In this document: in pieces, positions 26,136 to 35,171 of the stretch
Layout: every line of letters begins with the position of its first letter
Position numbering within the stretch: position 1 is the stretch's first letter
Source: Bin55 sp965205545
GTDB taxonomy: Bacteria; Pseudomonadota; Gammaproteobacteria; Pseudomonadales; Azotimanducaceae
Length of the DNA: 64,000 bases
Direction of reading: 5' to 3'
Assembly: GCA_965205545.1 (NCBI GenBank)
Contig: OZ242170.1
Coordinates: forward strand, 1,240,001 to 1,304,000
The notes under the pieces: model-generated
Told to the model about the DNA's origin: nothing
The model's database searches: none
The model's input: only the letters and a program-made list of their open reading frames with translations
Translations under genes and position numbers: made by a program

Positions 26136-27641
26136 TTGAATCAAGCAAGACTCTCCGAGATTGATCAGCAGGATCAACCATACGCAGCGCTCGACTTGGG
26201 ATCAAACAGCTTTCACCTGATTGTCGCAAACGATCGTCCGGGGCGTCTGCAGGTGATCGACCGGCATCGAGAGGTAGTTCGATTGGCAGCCGGGCTCGAA
26301 TTGACACATCGCATCAGCCGTCGCTCCATGGCAGTCGCAATGCGAGCTCTTGCTCGCATTGGTGAACGCATTCGAGATCTCCCAAAACACAACGTCCGAG
26401 TCGTCGGAACGAACGCGTTACGAACTGCGCTCAACCGCGATGAATTCATAGAAGCAGCCGAGAGACTACTTGGGCAGCGAGTGGAGATCATAAGCGGCAG
26501 AGAGGAGGCGCGCCTAATCTATCTTGGAGCACTGCAATCTCTGGAAGACGATGCCGACCGACGGCTCGTTGTAGATATTGGCGGAGGAAGCACAGAGGTC
26601 ATCTTTGGCAAGAAGTTCCACCCACGAATGATGGAAAGTCTTCGCATGGGGTGTATTTCCATGACCGAACGATGGTTTGGCGATGGCAAAGTCACTGAGA
26701 AACGCATGCAGCGGGCGACTAACAACGCGCTTCAAGAGCTAAAGGCCATAGAGCAAACATTCCGTGCTCTGGAATGCGAATATGCCGTTGGAACAAGCGG
26801 GACCATACTAGCAACGCACAATGCGATTGCGCATGACTCGTCATTGACCATAACCAAGAAGTCTCTCACAACGTTGCAAAGTCAGGTTGTCAAGCTCGGT
26901 GATGTTGATCGCATCGTCGGGCTGGTCAACTCTGATCGCGCTCCTCTGTTCCCCGGCGGCCTAGCCATCCTAATTGCGCTGTTCAAAGCGCTAGATCTGA
27001 GTGCTATGCAAGTGTCCAACGGTGCACTTCGCGAAGGATTGCTCAATGACTTACTGGGTCGCATACATGATCGAGATATACGGGAGAGCTCCGTAAAGGA
27101 CTTGATGGTCCGGTTCAATGTCGACACAGTCCACGCCCAAAGAGTCTGCGACACCGTGATGTTTCTACTTGGCCAAATCCAGCATGATTGGGAATTGGAA
27201 AACAGCGACAACGAGAAGCTTCTGCGATGGGGAGCCCAACTCCATGAAATTGGAATGGACATTTCGCATTCCTCCTATCACAAGCATGGAGGCTATCTGC
27301 TGCAGCATTTCGATATGGTGGGATTCTCCCTGCGGGACCAACACGTGCTCGCGTCGTTGGTGCGCGGACATCGAAGAGCGTTTCCACCGGATTTCGACCC
27401 GGACAATCCAGCGATCGCCAAACTGACTATTTTGTTGAGGCTTGCAGTCTTGCTCAAACGCAATCGCACAGGCGAGTCACTACCCAAATGCCGGTTGAGC
27501 ATAGTGGATTCCGGCTTGCAACTTGTACTTGATCGCAAATGGCTAAAGAAACATCGACTGACGTTGCTTGATTTGGAGCAAGAGTGCTCCTATTTGCAGT
27601 CAGCGCCCTACCAGCTGAGCATCAAAACGCAAATGAATTAG
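26136..27641 (+). CDS. ppx: Exopolyphosphatase (Ppx/GppA family)
   Basis: A 501-residue enzyme that removes terminal phosphates from polyphosphate. The ASKHA ATPase motifs YAALDLGSNSFHLIVA and LVVDIGGGSTEVIFG are intact. The middle segment FPGGLAILIALFKALDLSAMQVSNGALREGLLNDL is the family's, and the C-terminal HD-like domain contains HEIGMDISHSSYHKHGGYLL. Length is full. Initiation appears to be TTG at 26136 since no ATG precedes the first motif in frame; a GGGTG lies upstream. It is convergent with ppk, overlapping by four bases, so the opposing polyphosphate enzymes are neighbours on opposite strands. Confidence 0.94.
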   Translation: MNQARLSEIDQQDQPYAALDLGSNSFHLIVANDRPGRLQVIDRHREVVRLAAGLELTHRISRRSMAVAMRALARIGERIRDLPKHNVRVVGTNALRTALNRDEFIEAAERLLGQRVEIISGREEARLIYLGALQSLEDDADRRLVVDIGGGSTEVIFGKKFHPRMMESLRMGCISMTERWFGDGKVTEKRMQRATNNALQELKAIEQTFRALECEYAVGTSGTILATHNAIAHDSSLTITKKSLTTLQSQVVKLGDVDRIVGLVNSDRAPLFPGGLAILIALFKALDLSAMQVSNGALREGLLNDLLGRIHDRDIRESSVKDLMVRFNVDTVHAQRVCDTVMFLLGQIQHDWELENSDNEKLLRWGAQLHEIGMDISHSSYHKHGGYLLQHFDMVGFSLRDQHVLASLVRGHRRAFPPDFDPDNPAIAKLTILLRLAVLLKRNRTGESLPKCRLSIVDSGLQLVLDRKWLKKHRLTLLDLEQECSYLQSAPYQLSIKTQMN

Positions 27642-29719
27642 CTGCTCTCAGCCAATTGAGCCAAGAGCGAATCCTGTGCACTTACAGAATCGGCACCGGA
27701 CTCATCGCACGCCATCGGACGGTACGAACCATCGGACTGAAGAATCCAGGATTGGCTGTTGTCCTGCAGGTAGGTGGTTAGACTATGCAGCGCAATACGT
27801 CCCGATAGCTCAGGGTCCTCGATGGGGTAGCAAGTTTCCACCCTACGAAAGAAGTTTCGTGCCATCCAGTCAGCGCTGGAAAGGTAGGTTACTGAATGTC
27901 CGCCGTTTTCAAAGCGAAATATGCGAGCATGCTCTAAGAAACGTCCAATTATCGACCTAACTTCAATATTCTCGGAAACGTCCGCAACCCCAGGGCGCAG
28001 GGAACACATGCCCCTTACTATGAGCTGAATCTTGACCCCGGCTTGAGAAGCCCGATATAGTTCCTTGATTACGCCGGGCTCCACAAGAGAATTCATCTTG
28101 GCAACAACGCCAGCCGGCCTACCTGCTTCGTGATGTTCGATTTCGCGGCGTATGCAATGGCAAATTGTCTCATACAGCGTGAATGGTGATTGAAGCACCT
28201 TCTTGAGCTTGCCGGACTGAGTGGTGGAGGTCAGTTGACGAAACAACTGCTCAACATCGGCACCCATGTCGGGATCACATGTCATCAATCCATAGTCCGT
28301 GTAAACGCGAGCCGTTCCTGCATGGTAATTGCCCGTGCCCAAGTGAACGTAGCGTCGAAGACCCTCGCGTTCGCGTCTGATTACCAGGATCATCTTGGAG
28401 TGTGTCTTGTAACCGACTACGCCGTACACCACCTGTGCACCCGATTCCTGCAACTCGGTTGCAAGTTCGATGTTGTCGGCTTCGTCAAAACGTGCTCGCA
28501 ACTCGATGACTACCAGCACTTCCTTGCCATTCGACGCCGCGTCGATCAACGCTTTTACGACAGCCGAGTCGGCACCCGTGCGGTAGAGCGTTTGGCGGAT
28601 AGCCAAGACATCGGGGTCTTTAGCGGCTTGGCGAAGGAACTCGAGCACAGGCACAAAGGACTCGAAAGGATGGTGCAAAAGGACATCGCGTGTGCGGATG
28701 ACGCTGAAAATATTTTCGGACTGTTGCAGTCTGTCTGGAATGCGAGGCGAAAACGAGGAGAACTTTAGGTCCGGCCGATCAATTGAGTCGGGAATGCTGC
28801 TCAGTCGCATCAAATTTACCGGTCCGTTGCACAAGTAGACATCCTCGCTCGTCAATCCAAATTGCGAGCTGAGAAAGTCAAGCATTGGTTCAGCACATGA
28901 GTTGTCTATTTCCAAGCGCACCTCGTCGCCGAAGCGTCTGCTCGGCAGTTCCCCCTCCAGTGCTCTTCTTAGGTCGGTTATTTCCTCCTCGTCTACAAAC
29001 AAGTCGCTATTTCGGGTAACTCGAAACTGATGGCAAGCCGTAACCTTCATTCCTTGAAACAGGTCGCCCACATGAGCATGTATGATCGAACTCAGAAAGA
29101 CGAAATCAAAGTCATGTGCCGCTACATCGGGAGGCAGTTTCACAACTCGAGGCAGTGCACGTGGCGCTTGCACGACAGCCATACCGCCACTTCGTCCAAA
29201 AGCATCCTGACCAACCAGCTGAACAATGAAATTCAAGCTCTTGTTAAGCACACGAGGAAAGGGATGTGCTGGATCCAATCCCATGGGGCTAAGTATTGGA
29301 GCTAATTCCTCTCTGAAGTAGTCACTTACCCAACTTCTCTGTGCATCGTTCCACTCCTCTCTCCTGAGAAAGTAAATCCCTTCGTTTCGAAGAGCGGGCC
29401 AAAGCATGTCATTAAGTACCACGTACTGTTCGTTGACAATTTCATGCGCTACTACAGAGATCCTTGTCAGCTGCTCTTCTGGGGACAGGTTGTCAGGTCC
29501 CCGCTGCGCGGAACCATACTCGACCTGCTGCTTTAGGCCAGCCACTCTGATTTCGAAGAACTCGTCCAGATTGGAACTGGCGATACATAGATAGCGAAGA
29601 CGCTCTAGAAGCGGATAGGAGTCTCGATTTGCTTGAGCTAGAACACGACGATTGAATTCTAGTAGTGACAGTTCGCGATTAATGTAGAGTGCAGGATCGC
29701 TGAGGTCTATTGAATCCAT
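27638..29719 (-). CDS. ppk: Polyphosphate kinase 1
   Basis: A 693-residue PPK1 that makes polyphosphate from ATP reversibly. The N-terminal YINRELSLLEFNRRVL and SNLDEFFEIRVAG motifs are diagnostic. The autophosphorylated His lies in GYKTHSKMILV and the second catalytic His in FLEHARIFRFENG. RQTLYRTG and IELRARFDEADNI are also conserved. Length and order match the family. Expressed toward ppx, whose end it overlaps, and divergent from cmoA across 33 bp that contain a small AT-rich palindrome (TATCAATTTGATA, 29730-29742). Confidence 0.96.
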   Translation of the reverse strand: MDSIDLSDPALYINRELSLLEFNRRVLAQANRDSYPLLERLRYLCIASSNLDEFFEIRVAGLKQQVEYGSAQRGPDNLSPEEQLTRISVVAHEIVNEQYVVLNDMLWPALRNEGIYFLRREEWNDAQRSWVSDYFREELAPILSPMGLDPAHPFPRVLNKSLNFIVQLVGQDAFGRSGGMAVVQAPRALPRVVKLPPDVAAHDFDFVFLSSIIHAHVGDLFQGMKVTACHQFRVTRNSDLFVDEEEITDLRRALEGELPSRRFGDEVRLEIDNSCAEPMLDFLSSQFGLTSEDVYLCNGPVNLMRLSSIPDSIDRPDLKFSSFSPRIPDRLQQSENIFSVIRTRDVLLHHPFESFVPVLEFLRQAAKDPDVLAIRQTLYRTGADSAVVKALIDAASNGKEVLVVIELRARFDEADNIELATELQESGAQVVYGVVGYKTHSKMILVIRREREGLRRYVHLGTGNYHAGTARVYTDYGLMTCDPDMGADVEQLFRQLTSTTQSGKLKKVLQSPFTLYETICHCIRREIEHHEAGRPAGVVAKMNSLVEPGVIKELYRASQAGVKIQLIVRGMCSLRPGVADVSENIEVRSIIGRFLEHARIFRFENGGHSVTYLSSADWMARNFFRRVETCYPIEDPELSGRIALHSLTTYLQDNSQSWILQSDGSYRPMACDESGADSVSAQDSLLAQLAESS

Positions 29720-29752
29720 CTGATTGAACTATCAATTTGATAATATCCTACC

Positions 29753-30472
29753 ATGCTTATCGAAAAAAAGGAAATGGGTCGAGATCGCCTCTACGAGACG
29801 AAGCAAGACCTAGTGACTCCTTTCGAGTTCAATAGCAGAGTAGTGTCGGTGTTTCCCGATATGATTCAACGGTCCATTCCCGGTTACAGCACCATAGTCC
29901 AGCTGAGCGGCATTATTGCGTCTCGATACCTCACGACTGGCAAGCGATGCTATGACCTAGGCTGCTCATTGGGTGCCTCGTCTTTGGCAGTCTTGAGTGC
30001 AATAGGAGATACCGAGGCAACCATAGTTGGAGTGGACTCGTCGGAGCCGATGGTACGGGAGGCCGCAAAACGAATAGTGGACCCTCGCGTTGAGTTTCGC
30101 GTTGCAGATCTGCGCGAGATTGAACTCGAGCCCGCGGCTGTAGTGATCTTGAACTTTGTTCTTCAATTCATTCCTGCTCAGGATCGGGTTTCAGTTCTTG
30201 AAAGGATTAGATCCTCGCTGCAGCCGAATGGGTTGTTGATCGTTTCAGAGAAAGTCGAGTCGACTAGCGAGTTTGAAGATCTACACGTCGAATTTAAGAA
30301 ATTCAACAATTACAGTGATTTGGAAATAGCACAAAAGCGCCAAGCCCTAGAGAATGTCATGCAGATCGACTCCAATTTTGATCATCTTGACCGGCTGTCC
30401 CAGACTGGATTCGTAAACCCAAGAATGTGGTATCAATGCCTCAATTGGGCATCGTTCGTCGCGAATGCATGA
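29753..30472 (+). CDS. cmoA: Carboxy-S-adenosyl-L-methionine synthase
   Basis: A 239-residue CmoA, which converts SAM and prephenate to carboxy-SAM for wobble-uridine modification (cmo5U34) of tRNAs. The motifs FEFNSRVVSVFPDMIQRSIPGY, YDLGCSLGASSLAVL and VVILNFVLQFIPAQDR are those of CmoA. ATG 29753 has only a weak ribosome site. It overlaps cmoB by four bases, the standard arrangement, so both enzymes are made together. Confidence 0.95.
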   Translation: MLIEKKEMGRDRLYETKQDLVTPFEFNSRVVSVFPDMIQRSIPGYSTIVQLSGIIASRYLTTGKRCYDLGCSLGASSLAVLSAIGDTEATIVGVDSSEPMVREAAKRIVDPRVEFRVADLREIELEPAAVVILNFVLQFIPAQDRVSVLERIRSSLQPNGLLIVSEKVESTSEFEDLHVEFKKFNNYSDLEIAQKRQALENVMQIDSNFDHLDRLSQTGFVNPRMWYQCLNWASFVANA

Positions 30473-31398
30473 ATTTTGTCGAACGTCTTCATACCAACTG
30501 GAAGCGCTTCGGCTTCAACGGACGACTCGATCAGATAGCTCACGGCGACCTTTCCCAGTGGCTAGAAGCATTGAACGATTTGCCGCAATTTCACAATGTG
30601 AGATTTCGCAGTGGTCAAGTAGTTCGCGCGTCGAGCCCTGAAAATTTGACATGTTCAGATCGCGTCAAACTGAACCAGGCAATACAAGCACTAATCCCGT
30701 GGCGCAAGGGACCTTTCTCCTTGTTTGGCATCGAGATCGACGCGGAATGGCGGTCCGATTACAAATGGTCCCGTCTGGTAGAACATATGGACTTGAAGTC
30801 AAAGAGAGTACTGGACGTTGGTTCAGGAAATGGGTACTTTGGCTACCGCATGCTTGAGGCGGGAGCAAAGTCCGTAACCGGACTCGACTCTTCCTTGCTT
30901 CCTGTATTGCAGAATGCGCTGATCAACCACTATGTGTCCCAGGAAAACGTAGTCCTCCCGTTGAGATTCGAAAAAGGAACGTGGAGCCTAAGCTACGACG
31001 TTGTGTGTTCGATGGGAGTTCTCTATCACCAGCGGGATCATGGTTCTCATCTGAGGGATTTGCAGCGCTCGTTGCAGTTGGGCGGTACACTCGTTCTGGA
31101 GTCCATTGTTGCGGAGAACCCACTCTATCCAATTGGTCGCTACGCTCGCATGAAAAACGTCTGGTGCATCCCAAGTGTCTCCTCGATCACTCTAGCTCTG
31201 GAGAATTTGGGCTTCACCAATCTGCGTGTAGTTAGTGTTGCCACAACTACCTCAAAAGAACAGCGGCGGACAAAATACATGCCGTTTGAATCGTTGGCTG
31301 ACGCACTTTCCGCTGCCAACCCCTCAGTTACAGTCGAAGGGCATCCGGCACCCCAACGTGCGATTATCCTCGCCGAAAACACCCGTAGTTTGAATTGA
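30469..31398 (+). CDS. cmoB: tRNA U34 carboxymethyltransferase
   Basis: A 309-residue CmoB, which transfers the carboxymethyl group of carboxy-SAM to 5-hydroxyuridine at tRNA position 34. Family motifs are IPWRKGPFSLFGIEIDAEWRSDYKW, RVLDVGSGNGYFGYRMLEAGA, VVCSMGVLYHQRDH and the C-terminal PSVSSITLALENLGF. Start ATG 30469 is inside the cmoA stop (ATGA), although the frame is open to 30427. The protein is somewhat shorter than the E. coli one at the C-terminus but complete. Confidence 0.95.
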   Translation: MNFVERLHTNWKRFGFNGRLDQIAHGDLSQWLEALNDLPQFHNVRFRSGQVVRASSPENLTCSDRVKLNQAIQALIPWRKGPFSLFGIEIDAEWRSDYKWSRLVEHMDLKSKRVLDVGSGNGYFGYRMLEAGAKSVTGLDSSLLPVLQNALINHYVSQENVVLPLRFEKGTWSLSYDVVCSMGVLYHQRDHGSHLRDLQRSLQLGGTLVLESIVAENPLYPIGRYARMKNVWCIPSVSSITLALENLGFTNLRVVSVATTTSKEQRRTKYMPFESLADALSAANPSVTVEGHPAPQRAIILAENTRSLN

Positions 31399-31473
31399 GG
31401 AACTACCAGACTGAACATAGACTGTAGCTTAGAATGAGCGCGCACCGCACAATTACTACCCACTGAACCGGGC

Positions 31474-31887
31474 ATGGCTGCACCGCTAGGACTAACTTTT
31501 TCTCGATATCGCAAGCGCAAGGCTCGAATCCTTGAAATCTACGAGATTTTTGTTGATTCACCCAAGCGATTGCTGCACCCAATCGAGATTTCTCGCCAGT
31601 GCGGATTGCATATGCTTGATGTCATTGAAATCTTGGAGTCCGCGCCCGAAATTTTTCTAAGGCTTCCGTCGTCTCGTCAGAGCGTTACTAAGTATGGTTT
31701 GCGGCCATCTGTAGCAATCCAATCGCAGGAAGAAATAGAACAATTCATAAACCGGCGTGCCAAGAACGAGACATACTTGCTATACGCAGTGATCAGCATT
31801 GTCGTTCTTGCGTTGCTCGTTGTTGCACTCTCATCGATTCCCTATCTGATTTCTTTGTTTCATGGCTCCGAACAACCTTCGCCGTAA
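31474..31887 (+). CDS. Small membrane protein with winged-helix-like N-domain
   Basis: A 137-residue protein I cannot assign to a family. Residues ~10-60 look like a small helical DNA-binding-type domain (ILEIYEIFVDS, LLHPIEISRQCGLHMLDVIEIL), and residues ~100-128 form one transmembrane helix (LLYAVISIVVLALLVVALSSI) close to the C-terminus. A tail-anchored topology with the helical domain in the cytoplasm is inferred. It sits between cmoB and an acyl-CoA dehydrogenase gene, 75 bp after cmoB, and could be co-transcribed with either. The ATG lacks a strong ribosome site. Confidence 0.55.
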   Translation: MAAPLGLTFSRYRKRKARILEIYEIFVDSPKRLLHPIEISRQCGLHMLDVIEILESAPEIFLRLPSSRQSVTKYGLRPSVAIQSQEEIEQFINRRAKNETYLLYAVISIVVLALLVVALSSIPYLISLFHGSEQPSP

Positions 31888-31940
31888 CGGTTTCTCCAAC
31901 CCCGGAGAACCCTTTGGATCCTTCGCTTTAGGTACCTGAT

Positions 31941-33056
31941 ATGCCAGAGACGCTGAACAAAAATCACATTGCATTTCGACGATCTGTTGAGAGCTTGTGT
32001 GAAAGCGTCTTGCGGGCAATTGAGACCGAATTGGACTCCACAAGCCAAGAAAATCGCATTCGAGAACTGTCGCAAGAAGCGAAGATCTGGTCCTTCAACC
32101 ATCCGTCGGACCTGGGGGGACCAGCAAGTCGTTCGCTTGTCGAGCTTGTAGTACTTCATGACACATTGGCATCCAACAATTTAGTTCGTGTGCCAGGCTT
32201 GTTCGGACCTGCTCCTGGCTTGCTTGGAAATGCGTCCGAACCGCTACGAAGCTCACACTTGAAACCATTTCTCCAAGGAGAGAAACGGGCTGCTTTTGGA
32301 TTCACTGAACCAACTGACGTGAAGCAACCAACTCGAGCAACTGTCGAGAATGGTTCATTGCTAGTGAATGGGCAAAAATCCTATGTCACCGGCGGTCAGT
32401 CCGCAGACTTCATCAATACACTGGTCGAGGTCGAGAACTTTGGTCCAAGTGTCGTTGTAATCGATCGCCAATGCGATGGTGTAACTGTAGAGAAAGTTTT
32501 TCCTTCTTCCGATGGAAGTACTCATGCATACATAACATTTCGTGATGTAAAGGTGCCATTGACCAATATTGTCGGAAAACCGGGCAAAGGACTACCGCGG
32601 GCCATGGACCAAATCACAGACATTAGATTGGTTTTGGCCGCCCAGAGCGCTGGACTTGCACGATGGGTGATCCGTCAATTATCTGACCATATTCGTGCTC
32701 CACATAGGAGTGGTCAACCACTAGCATCCCGGGAAGGCGTTCGTATCCGCTATGCAGACATGCGAATCAAAGCCTTTGCCATGCGGAGCATGGTTTACCG
32801 TACGGCTCGAATTGCCGATTCCGGCGAAAACTCGATCAATGAAACAATCGCCAGCAAGGTCTTCTGCACTGAATCCATAGGGGAGATCGTAGATACAGCG
32901 ATACAACTAACAGGAGGCATTGCACTCCGAGTGGGCCATCCGCTTGAGCAACTTCAGCGACTTGTTCGTTCTTGGCGGCTGGCTGAAGGCGCAAGCGATA
33001 TCTTGCGGTTAAATTTGGCTCGTGGCGACTTGGAACTCAATAAGGGAATGCTCTGA
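31941..33056 (+). CDS. Acyl-CoA dehydrogenase family protein
   Basis: A 371-residue FAD-dependent acyl-CoA dehydrogenase. FGFTEPTDVKQPTRATVENGSLLVNGQKSYVTGG is the central beta-domain with the FAD-binding loop. The catalytic base is probably the Glu in RLAEGASDILRLNLARG, and QLTGGIALRVGHPLEQLQRLVR is the dimer/FAD adenine region. Length is near the family's usual 380. The N-terminal helical domain is somewhat divergent (HFDD-type helices without the usual LG-rich motif), so chain-length preference is unclear. It ends ten bases from the convergent Smr gene. Confidence 0.87.
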   Translation: MPETLNKNHIAFRRSVESLCESVLRAIETELDSTSQENRIRELSQEAKIWSFNHPSDLGGPASRSLVELVVLHDTLASNNLVRVPGLFGPAPGLLGNASEPLRSSHLKPFLQGEKRAAFGFTEPTDVKQPTRATVENGSLLVNGQKSYVTGGQSADFINTLVEVENFGPSVVVIDRQCDGVTVEKVFPSSDGSTHAYITFRDVKVPLTNIVGKPGKGLPRAMDQITDIRLVLAAQSAGLARWVIRQLSDHIRAPHRSGQPLASREGVRIRYADMRIKAFAMRSMVYRTARIADSGENSINETIASKVFCTESIGEIVDTAIQLTGGIALRVGHPLEQLQRLVRSWRLAEGASDILRLNLARGDLELNKGML

Positions 33057-33065
33057 AGCTACCTA

Positions 33066-33647
33066 TCAACCGAATCGCTCCCTATTGTCTTGTTTGGCTT
33101 TGTGTCCCTTTCGGATCTTGACAAGGACTGCGCCAGTACCGCCCAGCTGGTTGGGCGCAGAAGAAAGTGCAATGACATCCTTGTGCTGCCTAAGCCAATG
33201 CAATACGTGACTTTTCAGCGCTGCAGGAGGATTGCTCTTTTCTCCTCGCCCATGCAAGATCCTGACGCAACGATAGTCAAGGTCGATGCACCTGTCTATC
33301 AGGTTTGAAACCAAAACTCGAGCTCTTTCAATGCCTACTTTGTGCAAGTCCAGAGTCTTCTGAATCTCGTAGCCGCCTTGCTGAAAAGTACGAAATACCT
33401 TAGGTTGGACCCCGTCTAATTTCCACTCTAGAAAGTCGTTTGGTCGAACAAGAACCAGTCCTCCGTCCGACAATCCGCTCTTCTGCTTGCTTTCGTTTTC
33501 ACCCGAAGCATTGGCACGACGCAGAGCTCTGTCCTCGCGTTTGGATTGCGAGCGAGGAAACGCAGTCGCACGCTGTGGAGCGTCAATCGCCACGACATCG
33601 CGCATCGTATCCTCGAACGTCGAGGGGTCTCCTTTCAATTTGGTCAT
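33066..33647 (-). CDS. Smr-domain protein (SmrA-like)
   Basis: A 193-residue protein with a disordered basic N-terminal half and a C-terminal Smr domain. LDLHKVGIERARVLVSNLI contains the DLH motif, and VRILHGRGEK is the HGxG loop required for nuclease-like activity. ALKSHVLHWLRQH and NQLGGTGAVLVKIRK complete the domain. Smr domains bind or cut branched DNA or act as RNA endonucleases on stalled ribosomes; the small stand-alone SmrA/SmrB type fits here. ATG start, no obvious operon partner; convergent with the acyl-CoA dehydrogenase gene. Confidence 0.9.
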   Translation of the reverse strand: MTKLKGDPSTFEDTMRDVVAIDAPQRATAFPRSQSKREDRALRRANASGENESKQKSGLSDGGLVLVRPNDFLEWKLDGVQPKVFRTFQQGGYEIQKTLDLHKVGIERARVLVSNLIDRCIDLDYRCVRILHGRGEKSNPPAALKSHVLHWLRQHKDVIALSSAPNQLGGTGAVLVKIRKGHKAKQDNRERFG

Positions 33648-34001
33648 GTTGCTATAGCCAACAGTTCGAAGAATCCCTCACTCTGTCCCGTGCACTTGGA
33701 TGCATGCAATCATCATTCCAACTGTCAATACCTTATTCATCTAGCGACTTCCAATGTCTCAGCGATGGATTCCACTAGTCGAGTACAACACCGCTTGGGA
33801 CGATTGTAAGCTGTCATGCGTGGCATTGACTACAAGTCTACAACTCGTTCAACATGCTAGAATTCCATGTTCGATGCATCGCAAATGCCTCAGAAGAACA
33901 TGCAGACCGGGCGCTGAACGGGCGCTAGCGTAATCTTCTTAGGCATAGTCCCCAACACTCGTAGATTGGAACGCCCCGCCCAACCGAATATTGCTTGATC
34001 T
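33648..34001. other. Intergenic region upstream of the first RND pair
   Basis: About 350 bases between divergent genes. No coding or RNA feature is evident. Short plus-strand frames here do not resemble proteins. It likely contains the RND operon promoter. Confidence 0.45.
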
Positions 34002-35171
34002 ATGCGGAATTTCCTCCGTTTCCTACTTATATTCATGATTTGCCTAGTAATTTTGGGGCTGGGGTATGTTGGCTTTAGATGGCTAACTAGCCAGCAACCT
34101 CAATTTACTCCTTCAAGTATCGAACCCCCAGCTTTTCTTGTGGGAGTCGAAGTAGCCAATCGAGTTCCGGTCACATTTGAGGTGGCATCGCAGGGCACGG
34201 TTTCGCCACGCACTGCTACAGTTCTCGTTGCACAAGTCAGTGGTGAGATCACTGAAGTGATGCCTTCATTTGTAACTGGCGGTTTCTTTAAGAAGGGCGA
34301 TGAGTTGCTGAAAGTGGACCCGCGAAACTACGACACGGCAATTGCTAGGGCCGATTTGACGTTGGCACGTGCGAAGACGCGATTGGCGACTGAGAGTGCC
34401 CTAACCGGCTATGCGTTGGACGACTGGAAGCGGCTCCAGGAACTGGATCCTGCACGGATCGACGCAACGGATCTTGCATTGCGTAAGCCTCAACTTGAAG
34501 AGGTAATGGCTGAATACGAAGCTGCTAAAGCCGAGTTGGATAAGGCAAAGGAGGATTTGGAGCGCACTACGATTCGAGCTCCCTATGACGGAATGGTTCG
34601 CCAAAAAATGGCCGATGTGGGACAGTTCGTAAATGTGGGGTTTCAATTGGCGCGCACTGTGGCAGTGGACTACGCAGAGGTCCGATTACCCATTGCATTG
34701 AGTGAACTGCAATTTGTTCAGCTACCGAATGGCGCAGATGGCACGCCTCTTCCAGTACAACTACGCGCCCAATTGGGAGGGGAGAGCGCCGAGTGGGACG
34801 CCGAAATTGTCCGAACCGAGGGAATCATCGACGAGCAAAGCCGAGTCATTCATGCTGTTGCGCAAATTTCCGATCCATACGACATTGCAAACGGTGGTCA
34901 GAAACTGCTGCGATTTGGCACGTTCGTCCATGCTAGGATACAGGGTAACGATGGTGGCGACTTGTTCGTGGTGCCAAGGCACGCGGTGCGCAATGGAACA
35001 ACAATGTGGATCGTGTTGGACGACAATACCATCCAACCAAGAGAAGTGTCTGTTGTGCGGTCAGACGACGACTATTCGTACATATCCAATGGCATAAGCG
35101 AGGGCGATGTGTATTGCGTTACACCAATCGACCGGCCACTTCCTGGGATGAAGGTACGTTTCGATGAATGA
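34002..35171 (+). CDS. RND efflux periplasmic adaptor
   Basis: A 389-residue membrane fusion protein. An N-terminal membrane helix (FLLIFMICLVILGLGYVGF) anchors it in the inner membrane. The lipoyl/hairpin region includes GTVSPRTATVLVAQVSGEI and GFFKKGDELLKVDPRNY, and the long coiled coil (residues ~120-185) is rich in Ala/Glu (YEAAKAELDKAKEDLERT). TIRAPYDGMVRQKMADVGQFV is the returning lipoyl half. It couples the pump encoded next to an outer-membrane channel. The two genes overlap by eight bases. No TolC-like gene is nearby. Confidence 0.92.
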   Translation: MRNFLRFLLIFMICLVILGLGYVGFRWLTSQQPQFTPSSIEPPAFLVGVEVANRVPVTFEVASQGTVSPRTATVLVAQVSGEITEVMPSFVTGGFFKKGDELLKVDPRNYDTAIARADLTLARAKTRLATESALTGYALDDWKRLQELDPARIDATDLALRKPQLEEVMAEYEAAKAELDKAKEDLERTTIRAPYDGMVRQKMADVGQFVNVGFQLARTVAVDYAEVRLPIALSELQFVQLPNGADGTPLPVQLRAQLGGESAEWDAEIVRTEGIIDEQSRVIHAVAQISDPYDIANGGQKLLRFGTFVHARIQGNDGGDLFVVPRHAVRNGTTMWIVLDDNTIQPREVSVVRSDDDYSYISNGISEGDVYCVTPIDRPLPGMKVRFDE